Below, piece after piece: positions 10,580 through 21,495 of a stretch of 47,720 bases of DNA. Below the pieces are notes generated by a model. That model was given only the letters and a program-made list of their open reading frames with translations. It was not told the origin of the DNA and made no database searches. The translations under genes were made by a program, and so were the position numbers. The first letter of the stretch is position 1, and every line of letters starts with the position of its first letter. This DNA comes from Deltaproteobacteria bacterium (lineage in GTDB: Bacteria; Myxococcota_A; Polyangia; Polyangiales; B10-G4): the NCBI GenBank assembly GCA_003647065.1, contig QMMC01000004.1:1-47720 (forward strand), in the 5' to 3' direction.

Positions 10580-11809
10580 TCAGCCCAGCAGCAAGAGGTG
10601 CTCTCGGCGGGGGTCTCCCCCTCGAAAATCTGGCCGCTCCTGGGATGCCGACGCGATGAGACGCAGCTTCGCCCGGGGGGCGAGGCGGTTGACCTGCTCG
10701 TCCGCGGGGACGCGGCGGTTTCCGACCTCTCCGTCGCCCATCAGCATGATGATCGGCACGCGATCGTGGGTCCGCACGGCGGCCATCGACCCGAGCAGAT
10801 CGGCGACCTCGCGGTCCCAGGTCCGGAGGCCGTCCGCTCCCTTGAGGCGTCGACGCGCGCCGACCTCGTTGCGCTCGAAGTGCCGGGGATCGATCTTCAG
10901 CCACGCATAGCGACGCGCGTGGTGGTCGACGTAGTCGTAGGTGCCGCCGTAAGGAGGCGACGTGATGATCAGGTCGGCGCGCACACGAGGCGGCAAGACC
11001 CGCGGCAGCCGTCGAGCGTCGCCTTCGTAGAAGAGCGGCCGGTGAGCTCGCTCCGGGGCGAACTCCGAGAGCACTTCCCATCGCTCCACGAGCTCGAGGG
11101 CCTTGCGCAGGAAGAACTCGGTGGGCAGGCCCTTGCGGATGCCCCGCGACGATTGGCTGGTCGGGTCCGGGGAAGGGTCCCGAGATGCGTCGTGTTTGCT
11201 GGTGTCCGAACGCTGCCGCGAGACCTTCACCACGATGGACGAGAAGACCATCTCGAAGGCGCGGCGATCCTGGTCGTCGTCGATGGCGCGGATCTCTTCG
11301 AGGAGCCCCGCGAGCTCTTTGAGGGTGTGCCCCGACCAGTACTGGGTTTCATCTCGGGGGATCGGCGCCCGGGCGTCGACCCGGGACCGCACGCGAGTCT
11401 CGGAGCGCTCGGCTATCTCGTTGGCGATGTTGACGAAGCGCTCCCGGCCGCCCTCCCGGCGCAGCTCGGTTTTGACCGAGGCTATCCTCAGAGCTATGGG
11501 ATTCAGGTCGACGCCGACGGGGCGGTTGCCGGCGATCATCGCCTCGATGGCGACGGTGCCGCTGCCGACGAAGGGGTCGAGGATCGTCTCGTCAGTCGAC
11601 GAGAAGTTCGCCACCAGGCTCCGGGCGATACCTGGGTGCATGCGCGCCGCGTAGGTGTGAAACCCGTGGGTGAGCTCGTCGTGGTCGACCTCGGTGACGT
11701 TGTCGAGCGCCTCGGCGAGGAGGGCCGCGGCGTCCGCATCGCCTTTGGTGGTGATCGCTCCGCCGACGTGGGTGAGCGGGGTGCGGCGGCGTGTATCGTC
11801 GTGTGTCAT
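10580..11809 (-). CDS. Putative DNA (amino) methyltransferase, motif I N-terminal to the catalytic SPPY motif
   Basis: DPFVGSGTVAIEAMIAGNRPVGVDLNPIA (SAM motif I) followed by IITSPPYGGTYDYVDHHA (motif IV). Confidence 0.8.
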   Translation of the reverse strand: MTHDDTRRRTPLTHVGGAITTKGDADAAALLAEALDNVTEVDHDELTHGFHTYAARMHPGIARSLVANFSSTDETILDPFVGSGTVAIEAMIAGNRPVGVDLNPIALRIASVKTELRREGGRERFVNIANEIAERSETRVRSRVDARAPIPRDETQYWSGHTLKELAGLLEEIRAIDDDQDRRAFEMVFSSIVVKVSRQRSDTSKHDASRDPSPDPTSQSSRGIRKGLPTEFFLRKALELVERWEVLSEFAPERAHRPLFYEGDARRLPRVLPPRVRADLIITSPPYGGTYDYVDHHARRYAWLKIDPRHFERNEVGARRRLKGADGLRTWDREVADLLGSMAAVRTHDRVPIIMLMGDGEVGNRRVPADEQVNRLAPRAKLRLIASASQERPDFRGGDPRREHLLLLG

Positions 11810-12612
11810 GGGCTTGGCGCCTCCGCCTCGTTGACGGGTAATCCGAAGAAGCGTCGCAGATCGTGGGCCGCGGGGGTACGGCCACCGTCCTCATCGCGGG
11901 CCACGAGGGGCTTCGAGTGCTCGAAAGAGTCTGGGTGTTCTGCCCCGCCGGCGAAAGTAAAGACGCCGAAGAGGGGGCCCTTCTTGCCCGCCCGGGGGAT
12001 GACATCTCGCCGCCGGAGGGCCGAAAGCCCCGCAGCCTGGCCCCCGTCGAGGGCGCGCTCTGGCGCCCGGGCCCCGGCGCAGACGACGACCCGACCGCCA
12101 GGGGCGAGCACCGTGGCGGCGGCTGCCAGGTAGTCTTCGACACCGCCGCGGAGTTCGACTCGGGCGTGGGCCTTCTGAGAGTCCGGAGGCAGGGTGCCGT
12201 CCTTGGGGTCGAAGTACGGCGGCGTGCCGGTGATGAGATCGAAGGGCGCCCCCGGAAGGGCCCGGAGCGCGTCGTGGTCGCGAAGGTCCCCGTGACGAAG
12301 AACGACGCGATCTCCGAGCCCGTTCCGCACTACGTTGCGCTGGACTAGCTCATAGGAAATTTCCTGAGCCTCGACCCCGACGAAGCGCGCTGTCGGGAAG
12401 CGGTGGGCGAGCATGATCAAGACCGAGCCGATACCGCAGCCGAGGTCCAGGCAAGAGAGCGTGCCATCGACTTCGGGCACGGCCCGGGCTGCCTCCCAGG
12501 CGGTGACCACGTCATCGAGGGAGTAGCGATGACCGCGTCGCCGCTGCCACACGCGGTAGGTCCCGGCGATGGCGTCGTCTGTGAGTTCGTCCAAGGGCGA
12601 AGTGTGTAGCAC
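11806..12612 (-). CDS. TrmN6/YfiC-like N6-adenine methyltransferase
   Basis: DLGCGIGSVLIMLAHRFP motif I and TGTPPYFDPKDGTLPPDSQKAHARVELRGGVEDYL, typical of the TrmN6 family; ATGA overlap with the downstream MTase. Confidence 0.82.
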   Translation of the reverse strand: MLHTSPLDELTDDAIAGTYRVWQRRRGHRYSLDDVVTAWEAARAVPEVDGTLSCLDLGCGIGSVLIMLAHRFPTARFVGVEAQEISYELVQRNVVRNGLGDRVVLRHGDLRDHDALRALPGAPFDLITGTPPYFDPKDGTLPPDSQKAHARVELRGGVEDYLAAAATVLAPGGRVVVCAGARAPERALDGGQAAGLSALRRRDVIPRAGKKGPLFGVFTFAGGAEHPDSFEHSKPLVARDEDGGRTPAAHDLRRFFGLPVNEAEAPSP

Positions 12613-12638
12613 GGTACGAATACAAGGCGAATCGGGTC

Positions 12639-12666
12639 TTGACCGTTTGGAAAGCCACCCAATACT
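12639..12666 (+). promoter_or_regulatory. Putative sigma70-type promoter for the MscS gene
   Basis: TTGACC, 16 nt, AATACT about 45 nt upstream of the ATG at 12712; by eye only. Confidence 0.35.
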
Positions 12667-12711
12667 CCGGCAGCTCGGAAGTAAGCAATACGGAATGGTG
12701 GAGAACCGACG

Positions 12712-13548
12712 ATGGACGAACAGACCCTAATTTTCTTGCTCGACCAAGCCCGCGAATGGGGCATCAAAATCGGAGGCGTGCTCATCGCGCTCTTCGTCGC
12801 GTGGGTCATCGCCGGATGGCTCAGTTCGAGAGTGCGCAAGACCCTCGAAGGTCGGAAGTTCGACGCGACCCTGACCCGCTTCTTCTCGAAGATCGTGCGC
12901 TACGCGATCCTCATCTTCGCGGGCCTCGGCTGCCTCGGGGTCTTCGGCATCGAGACCACGAGCTTCGCGGCGGTCCTCGCCGCAGCGGGCCTCGCCGTCG
13001 GCCTCGCCTTCCAAGGCACCCTGTCGAACTTCGCGTCCGGGATCATGTTGCTGGTCTTCCGGCCCTTCAAGGTCGACGACTTCGTCGATGCCGGCGGCGT
13101 CACGGGCACGGTCGAGGAGATCGAGCTCTTCACCACCGAGATCAAGACGCCGGACAACAAGCGCGTCATCGTCCCGAACAGCGCGATCTTCGGCTCGACG
13201 ATCACCAACGTCACTCACTACCCGACGCGCCGCGTCGGCATCGATGTGGGCGTCGACTACGGCGCGTCGACGGAAGAGACGCGCAAGGTGCTCGAAACCG
13301 TCCCCGGCAAGATCGAAGGCGTGCTCTCGGACCCGGCGCCCCAGATCTTTCTCAAGAGCCTCGGCGCATCCTCGGTGGACTGGGTCGTGCGGGTCTGGTG
13401 CAAGACCGAGGATTACTGGGACGTGCACCAGCGCACCATCAGCGCGACCAAGCTCACCCTCGACGAGGCGAAGCTCGGCATCCCCTACCCGCAGATGGAC
13501 GTGCACCTCGACGCCGAAGCCGTCGACGCACTGCGGCACAAAGGCTGA
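12712..13548 (+). CDS. mscS: Small-conductance mechanosensitive channel (MscS family)
   Basis: AAAGLAVGLAFQGTLSNFASGIMLLVFRPFKVDDFVDAGGVTGTVEEIELFTTEIKTPDNKRVIVPNS is a canonical MscS core. Confidence 0.95.
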   Translation: MDEQTLIFLLDQAREWGIKIGGVLIALFVAWVIAGWLSSRVRKTLEGRKFDATLTRFFSKIVRYAILIFAGLGCLGVFGIETTSFAAVLAAAGLAVGLAFQGTLSNFASGIMLLVFRPFKVDDFVDAGGVTGTVEEIELFTTEIKTPDNKRVIVPNSAIFGSTITNVTHYPTRRVGIDVGVDYGASTEETRKVLETVPGKIEGVLSDPAPQIFLKSLGASSVDWVVRVWCKTEDYWDVHQRTISATKLTLDEAKLGIPYPQMDVHLDAEAVDALRHKG

Positions 13549-13637
13549 ACATCCGAACAGACCTTTCGTCTTTGTGAGAAATCACTCAGCATGCGGGCAA
13601 TGCTTCGGCACCACGATTTGATCTTCAGGGAGGTTTC

Positions 13638-14096
13638 ATGAGCGCGCGTCTTCTTCCATGTCCTGGCTGCGACCGGCACGTACGTATCCTCGAGTCCCTC
13701 TGCCCGTTCTGCGGTGAGGCATTGCCCCTCGCCTACCAGAGCGCGGGGCCAGCGCCCCTGCCCGCCAATCGCCTCGGACGCGCCGCCAAGTTCGCCTTCG
13801 GGGCGGCGGTCGCCGGCGTAGTCGCCGTGAGCGGCTGCGGGGACGACACGGCGCCCGCGGACTCCGGCTCCGGCTCGGACTCCGCTGTGACCGACTCGGG
13901 CTCGGGTAGCGACTCGAGCGTCACGGACTCGGGCTCCGGCGGCGACGCCGACGTCGACTCCGGAGGCATCATGCCCGCCTACGGTGCACCGGCCGACGCC
14001 GGGAGTGACGCGGCGGCGGATGCGGCGGCGGATGCGGCGGCGGATGCGGCAGCAGATACCGGAGGCATCATGGCCGCCTACGGCGCGCCCCCCTGA
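13638..14096 (+). CDS. Small zinc-ribbon / membrane-anchored Asp-Ser-Gly and Ala-Asp rich protein with duplicated GGIM(P/A)AYGAP motif
   Basis: Two CxxC pairs (CPGCDRHVRILESLCPFCGEAL), hydrophobic segment ending SGCGDD, acidic repeats, two GGIMxAYGAP motifs; upstream GGGAGG. Confidence 0.8.
   Translation: MSARLLPCPGCDRHVRILESLCPFCGEALPLAYQSAGPAPLPANRLGRAAKFAFGAAVAGVVAVSGCGDDTAPADSGSGSDSAVTDSGSGSDSSVTDSGSGGDADVDSGGIMPAYGAPADAGSDAAADAAADAAADAAADTGGIMAAYGAPP
14009..14058 (+). repeat. 12-bp tandem repeat (GCGGCGGATGCG-like) encoding (DAAA)n
   Basis: Direct reading: gcggcggatgcggcggcggatgcggcggcggatgcggcagcagat. Confidence 0.85.
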
Positions 14097-14118
14097 GCCC
14101 TGAAGGGCAGGACCCATC

Positions 14119-14169
14119 AAACGCGCGACGGCGCCGCACCCCATCGGGTACGGCGCCGTCTTCGCGTTT
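14119..14169. terminator. Bidirectional intrinsic terminator between convergent genes
   Basis: AAACGCG..ACGGCGCCG c accc catc gggt a CGGCGCCGT..CGCGTTT: nested stems with an A-tract and a T-tract at the two ends, placed between convergent stop codons. Confidence 0.75.
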
Positions 14170-14179
14170 GGGGTCTGCT

Positions 14180-15052
14180 TCAGCGGCCGGATTCGGCGAC
14201 GTCGACGAAGTCCGGGCCATCTGGGGCGGGGCGGTCGCCGCCCTCGTGGAGATCCGCGAGGCGAATCTCGATGACGCCGGTGATGACCTGCGAAGCCGCT
14301 GCGTAGGTCGCCGGGAAGTCCTGGGGCTCCGCGGGATCGGTGGGCTCGCCGCCGCTCGGGGGAGGCTCACCGGGCTCGGTGCCGGGGGGAGGCGGCTCGC
14401 CGGGCTCACTACCACCGGGGGGCGGCTCGCCGGGTTCGACGCCGGGGGGAGGCGGCTCGCCGGGCTCACTACCACCGGGAGGCGGCTCGCCGGGCTCGAC
14501 GCCGGGGGGAGGAGGCTCGCCGGGCTCGGTACCGCCAGGAGGCGGCTCACCGGGGATGACGCCGCCGTGGCAGTCGTCGGGGAAGATCGCCTCGAAGTTC
14601 AGCAAGAGGGTGCCTTCCTCGGTACCCTCGGCGAGGGTCACGAAGATCTCCTCGGGAGCGCAATCGATCGTCCAGTTGTCGTCCGCCTCCCCCGCGCACC
14701 CGAGCATCGTCACCGCCGGGACGCCTCCTTCCTCCCACCAGCCGTCATCCGGGGCGGTGGCGTGAATCTCCGCGCCGGGGACGAGGTCGCCCTCCCCGAG
14801 GCGCCCGTCCAAATCTAGCGCCGCCATGACCACCCAGCCATCGCCGCGAGTGCGGATGTCGAGGTGAGTGCTCTCCCCGTAGACGTAGCCGTCCCGAAGC
14901 TCCGGAGCGCCGCTGAAGTCCTCGAGGTCGCCAAACTGCCCTTCGAGGATAGGCGCTGAGCGCTCACCGACGGTGGAATGCGAACAGGCGACCAGGGGTG
15001 CGGCGAGGGCGAACGAGATGGACAGGATGAGCGGCGCGAGGTGCTTCTTCAT
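14180..15052 (-). CDS. Secreted lipoprotein with PGEPPPPG repeat tail region, unknown function
   Basis: MKKHLAPLILSISFALAAPLVACSHS (lipobox LVAC) followed by a repeated Pro/Gly/Glu segment. Confidence 0.8.
   Translation of the reverse strand: MKKHLAPLILSISFALAAPLVACSHSTVGERSAPILEGQFGDLEDFSGAPELRDGYVYGESTHLDIRTRGDGWVVMAALDLDGRLGEGDLVPGAEIHATAPDDGWWEEGGVPAVTMLGCAGEADDNWTIDCAPEEIFVTLAEGTEEGTLLLNFEAIFPDDCHGGVIPGEPPPGGTEPGEPPPPGVEPGEPPPGGSEPGEPPPPGVEPGEPPPGGSEPGEPPPPGTEPGEPPPSGGEPTDPAEPQDFPATYAAASQVITGVIEIRLADLHEGGDRPAPDGPDFVDVAESGR
14341..14555 (-). repeat. About seven 30-bp tandem units encoding alternating PGEPPPPGxE / PGEPPPGGSE
   Basis: Direct reading of alternating units such as gggctcgacgccggggggaggcggctcgcc and gggctcactaccaccgggaggcggctcgcc. 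Confidence 0.9.
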
Positions 15053-15201
15053 GACTGAGTCTCCTTGCGAGGGGGACTCACCAAATCAGCGGGCGCCCTC
15101 TCTACTCAGTGGGTGGGCGACGCTACGTAGATCCGTCACGAAAACTGTCCGACGCGATCTTTAATTTTTGGCGCGCCGCGCAACGGCCCGCCGAGGTCAC
15201 G

Positions 15202-16206
15202 TCATTCGCCCGGAGCGAGCTGCCGCCGCCAAGCCATGCCGCGGGCCCCCGAGGGGACCGCCAGGTTCCCGCCGACCGCGAAGAGCTCACCGTCGATCCC
15301 GAATACGGCGTGGTAGTCGAGGACCTCGTCGGGGAGTGCCTCTTCGTAGGTGAAGGTCGCGGTGTCGAAGACGATGATGGTGCCGCGCAGGCCCACGATG
15401 TGGGCGACCCCGGGCTCGCGCATCCAAACGCCATTGAGCCCGGGCAGCGGCGAGAGGGACTCGGTGCGCCACTCGGTGCCGTCCCAATGAGCGGCGATCC
15501 CGTTCGAACGCCCGCCGACCATCGTGACGTCGTCGGGGCCCGTGCCCCACACGGCGACCAGGTCATCTTCGGCGCCGACCAAAACCTCTTCCCAGGTCGA
15601 GCCGTCGTAGTGCACCACGGCGCCGGAATCGCCGACCACGTAGACGTCGGTAGCGCTCGAGCCCCAAACCTTGAAGAGCGCATGCACGCTGGTGGGGGTC
15701 AACGCTGGGACGGTGACCGACGACCAGGCCGACCCGTCGAAGTGGATGAGGGTCGGCACGCCATCGGCAGCGCGCGCGGTGCCGCCCACGGCCCACACGT
15801 CGTTCGACGCCGCCCCCCAGACTCCCCAGAGGTCCTGGTCGGTCGAGGAATCGAGCACGGACCAGGTGGTCCCGTCGTAGTGCAGGGTCGTGCCGTCGTT
15901 GCCGACGACGTGGATGTCATCGGAGCCGAACCCGATGGTCCAGTTCAGGAGGGGGAAGGCGGCCGGAAGCTCGACCTCGGTGCCTTCGGTGCCGTCGAAG
16001 CGCACGAGGACTCCCTCGGCGAGACTTCCCCCGGCGGAGTAGAGATCCGTCGGCGACGTACCCCAGATGTTCATGCGCCAGCCGCTCGCGCTCGCGTCGA
16101 AGGCTTCGCGCCAGGTCGTATCGACCGCGGGGTCGGTCGGGCAGCCGGCGGCCACGAGCAAGAAGGGGACGAGAGCGAGGGCGCTGAGATTGAATGTGTT
16201 CCGCAT
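15202..16206 (-). CDS. Lipoprotein with beta-propeller-like repeats (WGxSxxDVxxVGxxG..HYDGxxW)
   Basis: Likely start MRNTFNLSALALVPFLLVAAGCPTD; repeated 'VWGAASNDVWAVGGTAR', 'VWGSSATDVYVVGDSGAVVHYDGSTW', 'VWGTGPDDVTMVGGRSN'. The ORF-track start at 16515 overlaps the upstream gene. Confidence 0.8.
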   Translation of the reverse strand: MRNTFNLSALALVPFLLVAAGCPTDPAVDTTWREAFDASASGWRMNIWGTSPTDLYSAGGSLAEGVLVRFDGTEGTEVELPAAFPLLNWTIGFGSDDIHVVGNDGTTLHYDGTTWSVLDSSTDQDLWGVWGAASNDVWAVGGTARAADGVPTLIHFDGSAWSSVTVPALTPTSVHALFKVWGSSATDVYVVGDSGAVVHYDGSTWEEVLVGAEDDLVAVWGTGPDDVTMVGGRSNGIAAHWDGTEWRTESLSPLPGLNGVWMREPGVAHIVGLRGTIIVFDTATFTYEEALPDEVLDYHAVFGIDGELFAVGGNLAVPSGARGMAWRRQLAPGE

Positions 16207-16274
16207 CGGAGCGGGAATATACGTCATCACCGGAGAGACACCGGCAAAGAGCGTGAGGGAGCACTCAGAGCCAG

Positions 16275-17018
16275 TCACCCCATGACGAGTTGGTAGGCAA
16301 CGACCATCAGGAAGGCATCGACACAGAGGTGGCTCAGCCAGCTGCCCAGGACGGTCCCCTGTCGTTCGTACATGAGCGACCAAAGTAGGCCGCCGACGGC
16401 CACCGCGACGGCCATGAAGACGGCGAGACCGACGGAGAAGAACTGGAGCGTGAGGACGAGGTGGTGGGCGGCAAAGGCGACGGCTGCGATCCCGTGCGCT
16501 ACCCACGGGCGACACTTCTCGCGGAGCTGACCGTAGACGAAGAAGCGCCAGTAGTACTCCTCGAGGCCCGAGTGGATCACCGAGATGAATATCGCGAAGA
16601 GCACGAAGTGCTCGCGGAACCCGAGGGCGTCCGCCTTGGCGGTGGCCGCCCCGGCCCCCAAGCGCACGAGATCACCGAGGGGCGTCAGCATCAGGGCGGC
16701 GCCGAGGGCGGCGATCAGCACCCCTGAGCCGAGACCCGCCAATGCCACCGACCTCCACGAGGGCCAGCGCGCACCTTGGTCATCTTGCCTGCGGGTCAGC
16801 CCGTTTGCGCCGATGCTTCGCAGGAAGAAGAGCGGATAGACCAGCGTGAAGACCTTGGTGAGCGTGTAGGCCGCCTGCCCCAGCGCGCCCTCGGGCACCC
16901 AAACGAAGTAGAGGAGCGAGCCGAGCAGCGGCACCACCAACGCCGGCGCGAGCGCCGCCCACCCGATCGAGCGGGACGTGACGTGATCAGACTGGAGAGC
17001 AAGTGCAGAAGTTCGCAT
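16275..17018 (-). CDS. CPBP family intramembrane metalloprotease (CAAX/Abi-like)
   Basis: GLEEYYWRFFVYG (EExxxR motif) and FAAHH in a multi-helix membrane protein. Confidence 0.82.
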   Translation of the reverse strand: MRTSALALQSDHVTSRSIGWAALAPALVVPLLGSLLYFVWVPEGALGQAAYTLTKVFTLVYPLFFLRSIGANGLTRRQDDQGARWPSWRSVALAGLGSGVLIAALGAALMLTPLGDLVRLGAGAATAKADALGFREHFVLFAIFISVIHSGLEEYYWRFFVYGQLREKCRPWVAHGIAAVAFAAHHLVLTLQFFSVGLAVFMAVAVAVGGLLWSLMYERQGTVLGSWLSHLCVDAFLMVVAYQLVMG

Positions 17019-17154
17019 GGGATGCCCTCAACATCTGCGAGAGCCGTGCCACACGACATTCGCTGACTATTTCGAGAACCACGCGCGCACAACGCCCAAG
17101 CCCGAACCCCACCTGTACACCGAGCCCACCGCACCGAACATCAAGTGCACCTGG

Positions 17155-17254
17155 GGGGACGCGTGATTGCTTAATTGCATTACCCCCACCAGCCCCGGCC
17201 CGGCAACCGGTAACCGGCAACCCGGGTAATGCAATTAAGCAATCACGCGTCCCC
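17155..17254. repeat. Palindromic element 1: 31-bp perfect inverted repeat, 38-nt loop
   Basis: GGGGACGCGTGATTGCTTAATTGCATTACCC (17155-17185) is the exact reverse complement of 17224-17254. Confidence 0.95.
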
Positions 17255-17264
17255 GTAACCGTTT

Positions 17265-18634
17265 TCACTCGCCGCGCTTGATGCCGAGGGATTTCATTTT
17301 CTTGTAGAGATGGCTGCGCTCGAGGCCGAGGCCGGCGGCGGTGTTGGTGATGTGGCCCTTATTGTGCTCGAGGGCGCGGAGGACGAGGTCTCGCTCGGCC
17401 TCTTCGAGCATCTCGCGGAGTGGGCGATCGGGCTGGTAGTAGCCGCCCCCGGTGCGGCCGCCGCCGCCGATGGGCAGGAACGCCCTGGCGTCGGCTTCGG
17501 TTACCGCATCGCCGGGGGTCAGGATGACCAGACGTTCGATGAGGTTCTTCAGCTCGCGCACGTTGCCCGGGTAGTCGTAGGCGCCGAGTTGCTTGAGGGC
17601 ACCATCCGAGAGCGTCTTGCCTCGGCGGTCGTTGACCTCGCAGGCGAGTCTCAGAAACGCCGACGCCAGGAGCGGGATGTCTTCTTTACGCTCCCGAAGC
17701 GGCGGTACCCGGAGCGGGAGCACGTTGAGCCGGTCGTAGAGGTCCGCCCGGAACTCACCCGCGTCGATCGCCTCGAGGAGATTCTTGTTGGTCGCGGCAA
17801 CCACGCGCACGTCGACTTTGATGAGGTCGCCACCGCCGACGCGCTCGATTTCGTTTTCCTGGAGGACCCGCAGAAGCTTTGCCTGCATGGCCGATGGCAT
17901 GTCCCCGACCTCGTCGAGGAAGAGCGTGCCGCCGTCGGCTCGTTCGAACTTGCCCCGGCGCTGCTTCGTGGCACCGGTGAACGCTCCAGCCTCGTGGCCG
18001 AAGAGCTCGCTCTCGATGAGCTCGCTCGGGACCGCCGCGCAGTTGAGCTTCTCGAGGCGGCCGGCGGCCCGCTTCGAGGACTCGTGGATCGCCCGGGCGA
18101 CGAGCTCTTTGCCGGTTCCCCGTTCGCCCTGAATGAGGACCGTCGCCTGAGCGCTCGCCGCGAGGGCGATGCGCTCTTTGAGCTCGCGCATCGGGGCGCT
18201 CTCACCGAGCAGCCCGTTCGTCGCCCCGGCTCGACGCTTGAGCTCGGCGTTCTCGGACTCGAGCTTGCGAAATCCGAGGCAACGGTCGATGGAGAGCAGC
18301 AGCCGCTCGGTATGGATCGGCTTCTCGATGAAGTCGTGGGCGCCGAGACGCGTCGCCTCCATCGCCGTCTCGATGCTGCCGTGGCCGCTCATCACGATCA
18401 CCGGCACGTCGTTGCCCTGCTCGCGGAGGCGCCGCAGCATCTCGAGGCCGTCCATGCCAGGCATCATCACGTCGAGGAGCAGAAGGTCGTAGGCGGCCTT
18501 CTGTACCTTGTCGATGGCGATGCTGGCGTTCCCAGCGACGTCGACCTCGAAGTCCTCGATACGCAGCGCCCGGGACAGGGCGCTCAGGATGTTCTTCTCA
18601 TCGTCGACGATGAGCAGCGAGCCATTCTTGTGCG

Positions 18635-18638
<4 letters not shown>
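17265..18638 (-). CDS. Sigma54-dependent NtrC-family response regulator
   Basis: Receiver ([16 protein letters not shown]), AAA+ GERGTGKE Walker A, GAFTGA loop, C-terminal Fis-like HTH. Confidence 0.95.
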
Positions 18639-20076
<1,438 letters not shown>

Positions 20077-20080
<4 letters not shown>

Positions 20081-21495
20081 TGGGGCACGCAGCGGTCCCC
20101 GACGACGGAAGTGTCAGCCGGGCGGTCACCGGGGAGCCCGGTGCAGAGGAACGAAAGCACGGCCTGGCGGCCGACGGATCCGGCCGACGGCTCCATGCGC
20201 GGAGCGACGCCGAGACCCGATGGCCATACCTCGACGACCCCGCCCACCCCGTCGTCGATGCCGGGTTGGCTGTGGGTGCGCGCCGTCGCGGCGGTCGGGT
20301 CGAGGCCCCCGGCCCCGCCCGGAATGAAGAAGACCGCCCCGGCGCGCTCGATGCCGGCGACGACCGCCGCCGGAGCACCGACCACCAAGTCACCGATGCC
20401 GTCACCATCGAGGTCTCCGACGGAGACGTCGACGCCGAAGTTCGACCCCGCGCAGACCACGCCCGGGTCGACGTCGGGGCAGGTGACGATGGTCGGGGCC
20501 GCGCCCCAAGCCATGCATCCGCCGCCGACCGGCGCAGCGCTGCTCGCATAGACCCTAACCTCGTCGGCGCCCTCGCCGGCATTGCCGACGATGACGTCCG
20601 GGGCCCCGTCACCATCGACGTCGCCGTAGGCCACCGACCCGGCAAAACCGAGGGCCGGGTCATCGATGCACGCGTCGACCGTCGCTGTGCCGTCCGAAGC
20701 GACGGTGAACACGACCACCCGGCCACCGTCCGGGGCGGTCACGGCGACGCGCGCCGAGGTGCCCGAGGTGCCGTCGGCGACGTCGAGGTCGGTGCCGAGG
20801 TGCGAGGCCGAAGGGGCCGTCCCCGGAGGCAGGACGATCTCGACGATCATGGCTCCCTCGACGCGGTAGACACCGCCGGCTCCGGAGTTTGCGCGAGGCG
20901 CACCGAGGATGGCGACGCCGAGGTCGAGGCCCGGAGCGACCGCATCCCCGGAGGTTCCGAGAGCAACGTCGGCGGGCGCGCCCCCGAGACTGCGAATGTT
21001 GGGATCGGATTCGCAGATCATCGAGAAGCCTCCCTCCGCAGGAGCGGTTGCCATGAGGCACCCCTCGAGGGTTTCGATGCCGCTGAGGGGCCACCGGGGG
21101 ATCCCGATCAAAGCCGCCCCGGCGCTGTCGAGGCAGTCCCCCGGGTCGTCGCAGGTGTCCGACAGCGGCGCGGCGAGGTCGAAGTCTCCGTTGGCCCAGC
21201 CGCGGTAGATGACGACCGGCGTACCCGGCCCTGCGCCCACCGCCAGCCGCGACTCCGCAGCCGCCCCACCGACCGAGACGACGTAACCCTCGAGGACGGA
21301 CCCGAAGGGGTCGCGGGAGGTGAAGCCGCTCGCCCGGGGGATGACCCGGGTGCTCGCGGCGTTTGCGAGGTCGTCGAACTCGAGGGGATTGCACGCGGTC
21401 GCCACAAGTACCAAGAGCATCGAGAATATCCCGAGCGTCAAAGAGACGGGGCCATGAAACCGGAGGAAGTCAGAGCCGTTTCTACGCTCGGCCAT
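20077..21495 (-). CDS. FG-GAP/integrin-alpha-like beta-propeller lipoprotein
   Basis: Signal region [31 protein letters not shown] and [18 protein letters not shown] repeats. Confidence 0.87.

Noticed and set aside
9449-12133. 894-aa + strand ORF
   Set aside because: Runs antisense across the kinase and methyltransferase genes.
10580-12612. Possible restriction-modification or phage-defence island
   Set aside because: Only methyltransferases are visible; no nuclease, helicase or other defence effector adjacent, and the CPBP protease at 16275 is not linked.
14341-14555. Possible CRISPR-like array
   Set aside because: Repeats are contiguous coding tandem units without unique spacers; no cas genes in the window.
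14340-14765. GGGSPGS-repeat + strand ORF
   Set aside because: Antisense reading of the PGEPPPPG repeat of the minus-strand lipoprotein; the minus product has a signal peptide and lipobox.
17155-17254. Simple rho-independent terminator for the NtrC operon
   Set aside because: Position fits, but the 31-bp arms with 38-nt loop and no T-tract, plus the matching architecture at 23786, fit a palindromic repeat element better; termination activity is still possible.
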